Numbered from the stretch's first letter, positions 22,201 to 36,000 are shown. The stretch: 64,000 nt of DNA from Gorsachius magnificus (GCA_034008185.1 CM067081.1:152302258-152366257); one strand, 5' to 3'. Numbers and translations: made by a program. Notes: a model not told the origin generated them from the sequence alone.

Positions 22201-25200
22201 TCACAAAGGTAGATAGCTTCTACAGAGGAAAATGAAAGGGTCACTTTGGTCATTCATCTATCAGAGATGCTTCAGTTCACAGAAATAACCTGTACTGTGT
22301 CAGAGGCAAGCTAAATTGAGCTAAGTCAGTGGTACCTTTCAAGATAGAAATTTTGCTTGAAATATTGATGGGAAATATGAAACCTCCCAATTCAAATAAT
22401 TGAATAAACCCTTAAAAATAATCCTCAAGTAGGCTTCTGTTTGATGCAAGCACTAGATAGTAAAGGAGGTATCAGAATATATAGACATTAACAACATTAT
22501 CATTACCAAGTAACTGCTTGTGTTACAGTGCCGGAGGCAAGCTAAAGTGATAGCAAGGTAGAGAGTGGGGGGTCAGCCTTCATTCTTTCTTTAAATCAGT
22601 TTAGGTTAGGAGTCACTGAAGTAAAAAAAGAAACTGCAGTCCTTGAAATCAGAGGAACTACTGCATTATCGTCAAGCACATTTAAGGAGAATCAGGCTAA
22701 ACCATCAAATAGAGATTTCAAATCTGTGCTAGTAGCATTCTACACACAGTTCTTTCCTCAGGGCTTTCTGGTCTGCTGCTCTTTGTTCATCTTGTGCTGC
22801 TGCACAGTGTGATTTTCCCCACTCTTTTGAGTCTTTATGAAACGTGGGATTTCTTCTCTGGGAGTTGTTGACTAGCTAGCTTTTATCAGATTTTACCCCT
22901 CTCCAGTCTGTACAAAGTCTACAACAGGATGGCATTCCCCTGACCATTCCATAAAACAACATAGGAAAGCAAGTTCTTGCAGGCTGTTGAGCATTTAATC
23001 CTCTGCTTTGTGTGTACGATGTGGGTTACAAGCATATTGCATAGTTTGCTTGTGACTCTTCCATCTTTGCAGGTCTGTCCTAAGCCACAAGGCTAGGATC
23101 CAGTGATTTGGGTGGTTTTATTTTGTAAGAGGAAGACCAGCAGGGATGAGAAGCTCCAAAGGGAGCAGCAGAATGACTGAGACCATGAGGAACGGCTGTT
23201 TGGGCACATGTGCTAGTGTTTATTAGCCATGCATATGCCATCTGCTGAAGGAAAAGAAGCAACAGGGGACCAGTCACGCTGAGTGGGAAAGATGTGAGAG
23301 CTGCGCTATGGCTGGCCTTGGTGGCTCAGCTCAAAGGGAGAGAGAGACAATCAGGGTGGAAGTGCAAAGGGAGAGGAGGAGGAGGAGACCAGGCTCTGTG
23401 AACACAAAAATACTTGTCAGCTTCTGGTGTGTGTTTTTTCTGACTCTGTTACTGAGGACTAAGTGCTGAAGCAAGGCAAGAGTGCGCACAGTCTTAGGAC
23501 TGGAGACAGGGCTCGCTGGATTTTGCTTCTCCCCTTTCTTGAGACTTTTCTGTGAAACTGTCAGAAGAAAGAAGACCTGAAATCACTACATCTAATCACA
23601 GGAGATGGTTAACATCACTGAAGGGTCCTTTGCCTTGAGAATTAGTACCTGGCATAAAAGTTGTCAAATCATTGACAGGCGATGTAAATTAGAGCTTGCA
23701 GCTTAAATTAAAAGGACTACAGGAAAAGAACACCAAGGTTATAAATTCAAGGATTTTGAGTTAAGGAAATGTCAGAACTAAGACACACATAGAATATGCA
23801 CAGTTCCAGCCTGGCCAACACAAATTTGGTAATAACTAACTTAAAGGAAAATTTACAATGGGAAGGGTCAGAGTAAACAATTAAGGGCAGAGGTACTTTT
23901 CAGCTGTAAGAGGCAAGAGAGCAAACAGTGGAAGGAGAAACAGCATAGGACAGTGCATGGCTATTCCAAAATATTGCAGAATGGCTCATCTGTTGCTCAA
24001 ATGCCTGTTGATATGAGAAGAACAACTGAAGCAACCTTATATGAACCTGACTGCAGTAAGCTGAATTATCAAAATGACTCAAATGAAGGATTGTCGAATC
24101 TCAGCAATAAACTCCAGCTTCTTTAGGAAGTAAGACTTCAATTCTGTGACATTAATCTTGCAAATACATTTTTATTCCCCAAATAAAACTGGACAGAAGG
24201 AAAAGAAACTACAATATGAAGGAATTGGAATTGAAGAATTAAAACGGCTTTGCCAAAAAAATGTTGGGTATGAACGTTGTGTGTGCATTTTCCATGTCAC
24301 CTGGAGGTAACTGTGTGCCCTAGGGCCTGTTCTCAATATCTGCCTTGACCATCAACTGGGAAGTATAAATTACAAAACTGATTTTATTCCTATGGATAAT
24401 AATTGACCTGTAGTATTTGTTTGCTATGTCACATTTTTTTGGAATGAAATATATAATGGAGACATGATTCTGTTTTCATACATGTGTAAAATCATAAAGA
24501 AGCTGTTTCAAACCAGTGTGCATAAAAATCTCAACATTGTGTGTAGCATTTCCTAGGAGCAGTGCTAAAAGGAGGTAATTCTATAACATTCTTTCTGTCT
24601 GAATGCATGCTAGCAGCGTTCTTAGAACAGCTCTGTCATTTTGCTCTTCTACATAGCTCTGCTTTGGCTGGATAGTAATAGCTGAAATAACACTTCTTAT
24701 CTCCAGCTACTCTTCTGTTGTCAGCTATGTTTTCGTGTTCTGATTTATAGTGCTTTAGACTGTCTTCTGCCTGATGTCTGCTTTAGCTGATTTTTCAGTA
24801 GTGTAAGCCACAGGAACATCAGGAGTGTCTGAAGGGGTGTTAATATTTTTTGCAATTAAAGAGGGAGGGCAGGGTACTTTGATTACTTGGGAATAGACAA
24901 GCCATCAGTGTATTTCATTTCCAAAGTTTCATAGGGCTTGAAACATTGATTACTTAGGACTTTCTTTTGATATCAGACAAATGATTGCTTGCCTGCTCTT
25001 CCAACAAGATGCCTTATCATTTTGAATAATAGTTCATTCCTATTGTTTTTTAAAGACAGCAAGAGAAATACGTTATCTTTCTTTCCAATTAATTTTGCTC
25101 GTAAAGGCATAGAAAGACGGCTCTTCAGGGGAAATGAACTAAAAAATTACGGGATGGCTGCAGCCCACTTCTTTCTTTTCTTTTTTAAACAGCTGCTTTG

Positions 25201-27000
25201 AATATGAACAGTGGTGCATACTCTGTCAAGGCTTTTATGCTCGTAAAACAGGGAATGTTTTTTGTCCCAGTGCTGAGTCACATACCTAAGTGATGAGCAT
25301 AAAGAAACTTGAGAAGGCAAAAACCCAGATATCTTACAAAGTTAGGCTCTTCCTACCATACAATCTTTTTAAATGGAATTAACTCTAAATCTCATTTTCT
25401 AGGTTAAATTAGGTCTTTCTGAAGCCATCTTCATATTATTTTTTTTGTTTGTTTCTTGTTCTAGGTATTTCAAATGTACACAGGAAAATTTCTGTTGAGA
25501 AAGCCAAATTGTACTGCATTAAAAAACAAACCAAAGCATGAGGCTGATTTAAACACCAAGTTAATCTCATGTTCAAAGATTATTAAACTATCATCTGACA
25601 ATCACAGATATGATAATTACACTGCAGTTGACAAATAAAAAGGCATTTTACAAGTATTATGTGGGATGTACAAGTTAATATGAATTCATATATTGCCTAG
25701 TTATAATTTCTAATTGTGTTCAAAATTATTTAATTAACTTCGTAATTGTCAAGTAAAGAGAAGTGAAGCATACAATCCAAAATCATGCCAATGAAAAAAT
25801 CTCAATTAGCTGTAACAGAGTTCGGCTCTCATGTATACTGCCATGGTTGTCAATAAAACTGTCGTTAAAAAATAAAATATTAAAAATACAAGGAGCTCAG
25901 AGGAGGATCCTGGAGGAGTCTGTGGGGAGAGGATGATGATGCTAAGATTGCCAGGTAGATAACTGATGTCACTAAACTTGCAAATGGTTATGTCAAAAAT
26001 ATAATTCAACGTGTCAGATAGAAGAAAAACCAATGTACTCCTAAGCAAAGAAAAACAGCTTTTCAGGTGAATACTTGTCTGTATAGTGAAAATGGCACAA
26101 AAAGAGATCTGGAAGAAGTGGTATATGGTCATGGGTCATCATCTCTCTGTACAACCCTTTTTAGTCCTTTTTTTCCATGAAAGGTTTGAGATGTTAAATA
26201 TTGCCATGTGCTATCCAAAGGTATGGTGAAAAAAGATAAAACACGGTTATGAAAGGTGACATAGATATTGTTGAGGTTCAAAAGTCAGTCACAGATCTTC
26301 TACCCTAGGCTTCCAGAAAAGGATACTACAGAAGCTGCATCTTCTATCTGGGGTAAAACAAGGAGATGGCCAAGGCTGGGAAAAGGCCTTTCGCTTTTGT
26401 TGTTGTAGATGCTGACCCAGGAATTGGAGATCTGTTCATTCATGTGTCCTCCAAGCTGTGGTGACTTTCATGAGGCAAGAGAAGGGGGAAATCAAAACTG
26501 TCTAGGGCTGACAATTTAAGGAATTTATAATACCAGTTCAATCCCAGTGCTGGCCTCTCAGGGACTGGAATTTATTGCTCTGTTGCATTAGGCTGTTTGT
26601 GTGAGATAAGATGAGGCCATGAGGCCAATTTTTAATTGACCAGGATAATTTTCACAAATCATTGTAAGTGACCTTTATTCTCAGCTTCAGCAGAGACCAA
26701 AAATGCAATGGACCATCACAGCTTTATTTACACTCTTTTCTTTGGAACTAAAATCCTCTAAACCTCGGTTAAGGCAGATGATAAAATTGTCATGTTGGAC
26801 TATCTTACACTTCAGTTCTGTCTGCCACACCATTTCTGTGATAAAGCAGGGGTCCTGTTCTTAAAAGCACCTGTGTCACTGTAATGAGTAATTAGAAAAA
26901 TTCAAAATATAAAATTTCAATGATAAAATAAATCCAGCGCCATGTTGCCTCAAAGTATTAGCTAATTAGCAAATACCAGGAGTGATACATTTTCTCAAAT
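19215..27000. other. AT-rich intergenic stretch, no gene seen
   Basis: There is no open frame above 108 codons and none that I recognise. Visible items are a tandem ACATGGCAG pair near 20338-20355, a T24 tract at 21998-22021, and scattered short A or T runs. Much of it is too diverged to assign to any repeat by eye. Confidence 0.6.
21998..22021. repeat. T24 homopolymer
   Basis: This is a pure T run. As a minus-strand A tail it could mark a retrocopy, but no AATAAA precedes it on that strand and no recognisable coding sequence lies next to it. Confidence 0.9.
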
Positions 27001-28068
27001 GCACTTATCCTCACCTCAGAAAAACAGAGCTGAACAAATCTCCCTGGAGTTCAAAAGTACAACTTGCAAACTGGCCTACAGCACTCATTTGTAAGCAAAT
27101 GAAGTACAGTCTGGACAGACATTTTCCATTCCATTTTATCAAACCTACCTTTGGTTTGTGCCAAATCAGTACAAATACTGTCTTTTGGCATATTCCTGAA
27201 CTACTTCTGCTCTTCATTTCACTATGGATTTTATTTTCCAAGAGTGACCTACCGTTAGAGCAGAAGTCTGCCCCATCAACAAGATGCAGACTAAAACAAA
27301 GTAAGGGAAAAAGGGTCCTTGGGTTGGTCACCCTCACACCATACTCCTCCAGCTGGGAGTATTGAGAGTGGGGCATCCTCACCCTGCACACTTGGAAGCG
27401 CTGGTTTGAGATGTCCACAGGGCAGCAGAAATACCTGCTTTGGTCCTTGACAGAAGGAAAATCCCCCAAGCTGAGCACATGATAGTGTCAGAAGGTGTTC
27501 ACAGGGGAACAGGGCTTGCATGGGGTGTGTTTATGTGCAGGCAATGCTTCCATGTGTGGCCAGAGCTGAGGAGACATTACGGTGATTCCAGAGCTCAGGT
27601 GAGACAGCAATGTGACAAAGGCACGTAGGTGTTACACACTTTGTCAAAATATCCTTTATACTAAAGTAACCGTCTGAGACTGCCCCCAAGTCATAACCTT
27701 TGGCACCTGGAAAGGGGCACGGGGACCAGAATAGCTCTGCAGAATGAAGGTTGCCATATACAGCTAGGAGGGACTTCACTTTGGTGTCCTTTCTCAACTG
27801 GGCAGCAAGGAGTGGAAAATGTCTGCGTGGCACTTGCCCTGCCTTGAGCACAGCTGAGGGTCTGGAAGCCAAGACACACTGGCAAAAAGCATCCCCTCTG
27901 CTCCAGCCCCAAATTCAGGGAAATCCTCCCCACCCACTCTGGGTGCCTGGGGAAAAGGTGGCACCACAGATCCTGTTGGTTTTCACTGAGCCTGTGCCAA
28001 AACTCTCTGGTACAGACCCTGGCACTGCTGCTTTTATCAGTCAGAGTTATCTCAGTGGTATCCAGTGA
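27001..28068. other. Block with overlapping open frames, unassigned
   Basis: From about 27300 the composition becomes more GC-rich than the flanks. Open frames of 100-200 codons overlap on both strands: 27011-27478 minus, 27531-27872 minus, 27751-28068 plus, and 27691-28296 minus. None shows a motif I know, and the 201-codon minus frame runs antisense through the CR1 tail that follows. The block may be an old transposon body or simply stop-poor DNA. I cannot support a gene. Confidence 0.35.
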
Positions 28069-28069
28069 A

Positions 28070-28274
28070 AGAATACTGTGAGGGTGATCATCCACTGGAA
28101 CAGGTTGCCCAGAGATGTCGTGGGGCTCCCATCCTCGGAGATGTGCAAAACCTGTCTCGACACAGCCCCGAGCAACCTGCTCTAACTGACCTTGCTCTGG
28201 GCAGGAGGTTGGACTAGGTGATCTCCCGAGGTCCCTTCCAACCTCAACGATTCTGTGAGTCTGTGATTCTGACA
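28070..28274 (+). mobile_element. CR1 LINE 3' end, sense
   Basis: The CR1 3' pattern is clear: CTGTGAGGGTGATCATCC, CACTGGAACAGGTTGCCCAGAG, then GGAGGTTGGACTAGGTGATCTC, GGTCCCTTCCAACCTCAACG and a terminal pair of ATTCTGTGAGTCTGTGATTCTG. The 3' end is complete with its short terminal repeats, while the 5' side is truncated, as is usual for CR1. It is moderately diverged. Confidence 0.92.
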
Positions 28275-31200
28275 GTCCAGGTATCTGCATTCCCAAATAA
28301 AATTCTAAAATTTAATTGAAATAATATTGTCTAATCTCAGGATATAATTTGCCTGAAATTTAATTTCTGACCCACCTGTTCAAGGCACGGGCAAATGCAT
28401 ACAGTAATTATCATGGAAAAAAGTCATGTCTGTAACACAAATCATATATTACAAACACTCTTATTCTTGCAGAAACTCAATTAAATATGCATATTTTAAG
28501 AGAAAATAGATGCATGTAAGTAAAGTACCTAATAGCAGAAAAGTGTTATCAGGTGATTTTGATGCAATGCCATTCTTGATTATGTTTATTAAGATTTGTT
28601 TACTAAACTGGTCTACCTATTTTCTTCTCACCTAATTAAAATTAATTACAAGAGGAGTAATTATGCTTGCAGTCAGACCTGATACACTGAGCAGATTATT
28701 TACTTGGGCTCTAATTTTACAGCTGCATCTGGTTTTGTGGTATTGGATTTTAATATGTGGATGCTCATCTTCCTTCTTTATAGTTTCTGAAATGAAATTA
28801 CTTATGTTGTGTGTAATTACTGAGACTTTTGAGAGCCATTTTGCTCAAGAGTGAGGCAATTTGCCACTTTACCATGGCAAGATGGAATTTAAGCTGAGCT
28901 AGCTGTGTTGTAAATACATACTTAGCTTGTGTTACTGTCCTTTCTCTGAATAGTATCAGAATAATCATTTTATAAACATATATATGTACCACTGGCTTAT
29001 GCTGGGCACATACAGAAATATCTGTTCAGTTGAGAAATAGGACATTTATCACTTGAACAGGGTGTAAGCATATTGATATCAGTGGGCGTGGTTTTAGTAT
29101 CTTTCATGTAAGGAGAATGTTCTCTCATACTAATACAACTGTTGGTTTATGTCTATTTATAAATGCATATTATATATTTCATTTAAAATGTTAACTGTTA
29201 AAAAATATGGTTTGGTTTGCCTAAATGAAATAGGTTCAGCACTTTATCTGGAAAATAAAAAGAAGTGTTTCTGTCTTAGTAAAACATAAATTTTCATCTC
29301 ACAGTCAGAGGTGATATACAGAAATTAAAAGCGCCAAAGAATTATAAAAAAAATCTGCTAATATACACATCAACCTCAACCTGCAGTAAGTACCTGACAT
29401 CACCTAGTGACATCAAAGTTGATGTTTAAGTGAGCGGAATTGTGTCTTTAAAAATTGTTCTGTTGAAAATGAAAAGAACAACGCAAGTGTTGGACCAGGT
29501 CTTCAGGGGCTTGTAGCACAGCAATGCTCAGGGGAAGAGCAGAGCTGAGGCTACCGTTCTCTCCCCATAAATTTCTCGTTTATTCTAGTTAAGAAACAAA
29601 ATGTACACTATGATTACTTTATTAAGAAGTAATACAATAATTTAAAGAACAAATTAGCCAGTGTCTGCTGTGCACGAGTGATGAAATTAATGGAATATAG
29701 CCATCAAGAACAGAAACCAAACTTTCTTATCTGTGGGGGGTATTTGCTCTATGAACCAACAATATCTGAATAGGACTAACCTATTCAGAATTAGCAATTG
29801 GCCTGAGAATGAAAGCAAATAGCATAATCAACTTTCAAAAGCAAGATCCAGCATAGTATATTTATTTCAAATTGCTAAACCAGTTCTTTACAAGAGTTCT
29901 GTAACCGAAATACCCATTGCCTATAATTATTTATAAATTATTTTCGTGCAAGCCTAATAGATATGCATGCTAAAATTAAAGGAGTGCTTTGCTTATCCTC
30001 ATTGTGGTAGCTCCTATATATCAAGGACAAAATGCACAGCGATTTGCTCATGTAAGCTGAAATAGGTTGTTAAAAACTGAAACAATATAATGGATGTACC
30101 TTATTGTTCATTTGGGGTGGTTTTTTGTATATTTTAATATCTAGGTAATGTTGCAATGCAACATAAAAAAATCTAACGAGACTAATCAAAACCCCAGACA
30201 AATATTTCTCCTTGGTTGAATTTTCTGATTATCTTATACAACTAGAACACGCTAGGCTCTTTAAAAATGTGATGCACAGCATGGAATGGAGCATTGAAAA
30301 TGTAGCAATGATATTGCATATATACCATTCATTAAAAAGGACCCAAAAGCAAAATGTAATTAAAAATGCGGAATTGTTTTAAAAATTTTTTAATGGTGTT
30401 AAATCAACACAATTTTATTTTCTTCAACAAATGTCCTACTGCCCTAAGAATGCTCCAAGTGTTTTTAAAGCATGTGAGGACAAAAGGAGAAAATTAAAGA
30501 GAGAAATTATGTTGAATAAGCATTTTGATCTATAGAATTTTGATAATAAGGTAAAAATGTCTTTAATATCATGCTTTAGATATATATACCTAAGAACTAC
30601 TACTTATTCGTTGTTTAAGTAAGAGGCTTGTGTTCTTTTCCCTGAGAAAAAATGGGAAAAAATTAACTAAAGTCAGCATCATCCATTTGCAAATCTTTTT
30701 TGGAGATCTCCAAATACACAGTCTATTTGTTTGCCTTCTTTAAACAGGAAAGAATAAAGAGGGGATGCCATGAGGGGAGCTTTCTGATTTATTCTTCTTG
30801 AGCTATTTGGCTTCATAACTATTGAATGGTGACCTTCTTAAATGGGAGATATTCAGAACTGGAAATTCCTGCATCACTGTTTTTTCATGAGTTTCTTCAA
30901 ATCCGCTTGACCTTCTCTTAGAAATTTTGAAAAAAGCATCCTTTAGTAAGGTTACTAGATGAATCTTTTCAAATGAAAGGAGAAATTTCAGCTCTGTGGA
31001 AATAAATTCAGCAAGGGATTCTGCTGAGATTTCACTGAGAGTTTAATGCACAGATTCTTTAATCTCAAAGATTTTGAGAATAACTTTTTGTCTACCCTAT
31101 TTTCTTGATTACCTCAAAGATGTAAATGATTTATAACTAAATAAAGCATGGCTTACTTCCACAGGGGATTTTTAATGTGTTAGTGAAAAGTTATGGAGAC

Positions 31201-32300
31201 CTCACATTCCACAGGAGGGAGCCTCTCTCCCGCTGAGCTTGAAGCAGGACTTTATTGTGGGATCATTTTCTCTTTTGAAATCTGTATAAAAAGATTGTGC
31301 CCTGTACAGAAAGTTAAAGCATATTGGAGTAACTTCTAGAAAAAAGAAAAGGACATTCCCCCCCCCCCCCCCCCCCCCCCAGTGATATAAATGAAACTTT
31401 GGGATAAACAAAACTTATGCCATTGAAATATTTGAGATATTTATAACAAAGCACTGAAGTGATTTTCAAAGATACCATCCATATTTTAATCTTCCTTTCA
31501 ATTTTGCACTGAAAACGTCTTTTTTTTCCCCATAAACTAATAGTTTGTTAAGAAATTGAAAAAAGTTTAAAATACACATTTTCAGAAACAAGAAGCTGTT
31601 TTGGAACCCTGGAAAATGGAAGGGACTTTGAAATTCTTCATGTATGGCTTTTATAGATTAATTTTAAAATTTATTAACCAGCCTTGCTGAAAAGGGTAGA
31701 CTTTTAGTTGTGTGCATTACAGTAGTACTGTCTGAGCTAAGCATTATGCAAGCCCAGAGGCTGTGTTTCTTATACTGGTGGAGATTGTGGCACATGCATT
31801 TGGAAGCTCACATGCATTTGGAATAATGAACCTAAATGGATTTCTTGTCCTGCAGGCTGTTCTGAAGCAGGAAATTAAACTTAGAAAGGAGGGAGCTTAA
31901 CTAGTTAGGGCACTCAGGAAACAGGGAGAAGATTAAATTAAATCTTAATAAAGACAGGTGGCAGTATCCTCCCCACCAAACTCCAAGCTCTTCTCAGTTC
32001 TTCCCGCAGGACAGGACACTAGACTTCGGGTGTTTCCTTCTGGCAGCCCCGACTCAGGCACTTCATTTCCAGTGCAGGGGCGTTTATTTGAACATTCTCC
32101 AATGCTTTGCATTTCCTTCACCAACAAAGCTCTGAAGAGGTTTGAATGCAGCAAACGTATTTTGGATTACCCCTTGGGGGTGCTTCAGGACTCTGACAGA
32201 CTTGTGGGTTTTTAAGAGTAGATTGAACTGCTGGTGTCTCAAATCATTTCCCCTTTTCTTTTTTCCATATTGCAGCTCCTGGGACCTGCTGTCTGCTTGC
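28275..32300. other. AT-rich intergenic stretch, no gene seen
   Basis: This is one of the most AT-rich parts of the window. It contains TAATTA-type homeodomain core sites around 28630-28700 and near 29620-29960, a C23 homopolymer at 31358-31380, and no open frame of note. Confidence 0.6.
31358..31380. repeat. C23 homopolymer
   Basis: An uninterrupted run of 23 C bases sits in AT-rich surroundings. Such runs are unstable and error-prone in sequencing, so the exact length is uncertain. Confidence 0.9.
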
Positions 32301-32309
32301 AGGTGATCT

Positions 32310-33060
32310 CAGCACAGCCATTCGTGCAGCACAGTAAATAGGATTCATATCCACACCTGGTACCCACCTGAATGACCCCTTGCCTGTGTAAGAAGGTATT
32401 TGTGAAAGAAATAACAATCTCTGATTGTGCGAGGTTTTGCTGATCACAAATGCAAGTTCATGAACACCATCACTGACCATAGCGGCCAAATACGTGATGC
32501 CAGCATTTTCTGCAACGCTAGGCAGTTTAAGCACAGCCAACAAACAAAAACTTTCCTCCAGCTGACAAGAACATCAGTGTCATCACGCTAATCCAAATGG
32601 TGAGGGATGCTATATATTCCTTGCTGTCTCAAGTCACGTATCTTACCAGAATAATTATGAATTACTGGGTGACCTAGCTGGATACTGTGTTTCTGGCAGG
32701 TAGCGGTGGCATAATGTGATGTTGAGCTAACTGCAAAATGTCCTCCGTTATGGGATTGACTTGGTATCAGTATTTCAAATGCAATCTGGATAGTCACAGC
32801 TTGCTGAGACTTTCTGAAACTCTGAGGAGCCATCAGGGAGCTGATCCACCTAGACCAGGTATAACCGTATGGAGATCACCCAGGCCATGCTTTTGTAACC
32901 TGAGAGAGACGCAGACCATGGGCTCAGCTCAAGTGAAGAAAGGGTGGTCTGGAAGCCATTTGTTCCTGTAAAACGTGAGAGCTGAGTCTGCCTTATCAGT
33001 ATGCCCAAATACTTGTGCCAGCGTGGCCACAAGCGTATTCCTCAGCTGCCTAAAGTACTG
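32310..33060 (+). pseudogene. Decayed PIF/Harbinger-type transposase (DDE_Tnp_4 family)
   Basis: One plus-strand frame from 32319 gives STVNRIHIHTWYPPE, a stop, then PLACVRR. Further on it gives ADHKCKFMNTITDHSGQIRD followed by ASIFCNAR. Block order and spacing match Harbinger/HARBI1-like transposases, where GAID.TH.PI..PPE is followed by a CDHKGRF-type strand and a GS.HDARVFRNS motif. The first catalytic Asp would be Asn here (codon 32337-32339). A later LLGD (near 32662-32673, shifted frame) could hold the second catalytic Asp. PYGDHPGHAFVT, a stop, then ERRR (32865-32915) resembles the PYRDNGHLT..ERRFN block. At least three stops in the first block and frame shifts make it a relic. I made the match by eye from family knowledge; no terminal repeats were found. 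An antisense open frame of 99 codons at 32244-32543 is a shadow. Confidence 0.45.
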
Positions 33061-36000
33061 CCTTGCCTGCCCCATTTCTTAGTAATCTGGTCTGCTCCTC
33101 TGTCTGCTGGGCCTTTAACTGATAGCACCACCAAAACAGACTGAGACCGATGCCAAAACCATTCCCAGCCGAGTCCTTTTCTAGATGCTTTTCACACAGT
33201 TATGGTCAGTGTCTCTGTGGCATGGCCTGTCTTAACCTGAGATCCTGTTCTTGCCAGAGCTATGTTCCTCAAGAAATTCTTCCTAGTCCCTGGTGCAATG
33301 CCGTGCAACTCTGTTCCCACCAGGAGCACTGGAGGACTCTAGGTCTCCTCAGGTGTTCCCACAGAAAGAAAAAGGCATCTTTCTCAGGGCTTCTTTGCAC
33401 ATGCAGACACTATGCAACGCAAAGGAAGTCTATGTCACTAACGACATCTGCATCCCAAGGTCTCAATCTGCTTTAATTTAAATGTCTTGTCATCCAGTAT
33501 CTTTGTAGATTTACTGTATGTAAAATCTTAAGGAGGGGTAAGGAAATCTGTTCACTTTTTGCATAATTTGGGTATTCTCAGTACTAAGTGGATCCTCACA
33601 GTAGCAGAAGTCTTGGCCAAAATATAAAGGGATGCTTTTTTCACATGATTGGGCAGCAAAAAACATTTGGGAGGGTAAGTCCTTATTATTGCTATTGTTA
33701 CTACTACTACTATTATCAATATTAATAATATTATCATTACAACAATTATTACTGTATTAATAACCATAACAAAAAAAATAGTAAGACTTTGGAAAATAAT
33801 TTGTTTCGTGTTTCCTTTGAAAGGATATTTCCCAGGAAAAAATTAATTGAAAAGCAAATGTCTCTCAGAATCTATGAACAGGTTGAAAAATTCTTTTTAA
33901 GCCCATCATAACTTTAACTCTTGCAGACTCGAAATAGTTACTCTTTTATATTATGCACACAAATACCATGTATAGAAAGTATGATGCTTTGGAAACTTTA
34001 CACATTTACAGATATCTGTGGACTTTAACGGGGTCACAGTTCCTTTCCTGTTGAAATGCACTAACACAAAATAATCCTTAGAGGGATTACTTAAAATGTC
34101 TCACTGGAGCAGTAAGCCCCAAGGGAGAAAATCTAATACCTGATAAATAATAAGTGAAATGTCACATTATTTTGTGGGCATTTTTAATTTATTTTTTTTT
34201 TAATTCCAGTAAACTTTGGGATACATAACCATTTGAGACAAACCAGTAAACAAGCACCAGATCCAAAAGAATCTAATCTGTTCCAAATGTTTTAGCTGGA
34301 TGCTATGGTGGATTGCGGAGAGCCTGTTCTGTGTAGCAGTTTGCAACACCTCAAAATGGAAGCTGTGGGGCAGAGACAAGGGTGGAGGAAAAAAACTGGG
34401 GAATATGAAGATGCTTATGAGTTGTCTTTAGATAGGCCCCTGTTAATACATAAATACAGACCTAAGTCCAGTCCTGTAATAACGAATGTAAGGTGACTGT
34501 TCCCAGAGCTAGCTTGGGCATCCTCAGCTCTGAGCATGAATGGAATAGGAGCACCACAGCTTACCTCTGTCTCACTCTGACATGGTTAGCTAATTTTTAT
34601 GGAAATCTGTGCTGTGGATTTGAGCCCAAACACCCGTTGTGTAAGAGCCTGTGAGTTGCTGTGGAGCTCACAGCTACTTCCCTGCATTCCCTACAGAATA
34701 AGGAGTGGATGACTTTTGCCCCCAGAACACTCAGGCATCCCCAGGAATGAAGCAGCTTTCCACCTTAACAAGGAACAACCTGGTAAAAACTCTGTCTGAG
34801 AACCTTTCTCCTCCAGATTTTTAGCATATGTTATCTATGCATAAGGGATGGGGAGAAAGCAGTGCAAGAAGGTTAAGTGCCCTGGCAGAGATTGTAAGGC
34901 CGATGGGTGCTGGAATGTGGATGATCATGCACATTCCTGTAAGCTGTTTCAGCCAAGTCACTGTGTCACAAGTCTTTTAAAGATTTAATAAGGTCTTTCA
35001 GAAGCCATTTAAATATTAAAAGTGAAAGAGATGCTGCTGCATATTTAATGATATATTTTCAACTACAGAGATAAAATTTTAAATGCTATTTCATCTTTTT
35101 TTTTTCCTAGAACCACTGACACAATAATTGTTTTACATCAATCTTAGGCTCAGGATCCATTTAATAATCCGGGGAAGAGAATATAACATACAAGGAAGGC
35201 AGCAACCGAATACTGTTTGCTTCTTGTTGGAAATTTCCCAGGAGGGCCATGTGTAAAAGAAGGGGTTTAACCCTTTATATTTGTGCATGTTAGCTCCAGT
35301 CAGAAATTTAACAGTATATGCTTAAAACATATATATTAGACAATAATATCTGAGTGTACACTAAGACTTATTATTTTTACCATTCCATTGTTTCCTTTTC
35401 ATTCTTTAAAGGTTGGATCAAACCGAAGTATTTTAGCCAAGTGCTCCTCCCCTCCTTGGTTGAAAGTAATGGTGAGAGATACCTCAAAATGGCAGTTCTT
35501 TTTTTTCAGGGGAAAACCTAACGGACAGAGTTTTGCAGAATGTAAATACCTCTGATTAAGTCATCTCTTTCTCTAACTCCATTTAATATCACCAACTAGT
35601 CCTGGTCTCTTCTCCTTACATCTTCAGTTTCATTCTGCAAAATAACCTCCCATGCTTCCTTAATAGTAAAGGCTGAGCAAACCTTTTCCATATCCCTCTG
35701 TTCTTACCTAAGCTCAAATTTATTATTTTATAGCAAACTAAGCATTTGAATGAGAAAGTTTGTTTTACAGTCTTGCATTTGCTATTAAAAGGCCTGTGCC
35801 ATATATTATCCCTTAATTTGTTTTCTAACATTTTCCATAACATTAGGAGAAACCCTAAAATGAGTTAATGAGAATAAGTCGGGGACCAATCCGCAGTGCT
35901 CCCAAAAGGGACAGATTTACTGCAAACAGCAACGGGGTCTGCTTGAAATAGAAATACTTGAGGGCCCAATTTATACTTCAAAACCAAACAATTTCCATTG

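Noticed and set aside
27691..28296. 201-codon minus-strand open frame
   Set aside because: Its first third is antisense to a CR1 3' end, and the rest has no recognisable motif.
32244..32543. 99-codon minus-strand open frame
   Set aside because: It lies antisense to the Harbinger-like blocks and shows no domain of its own.
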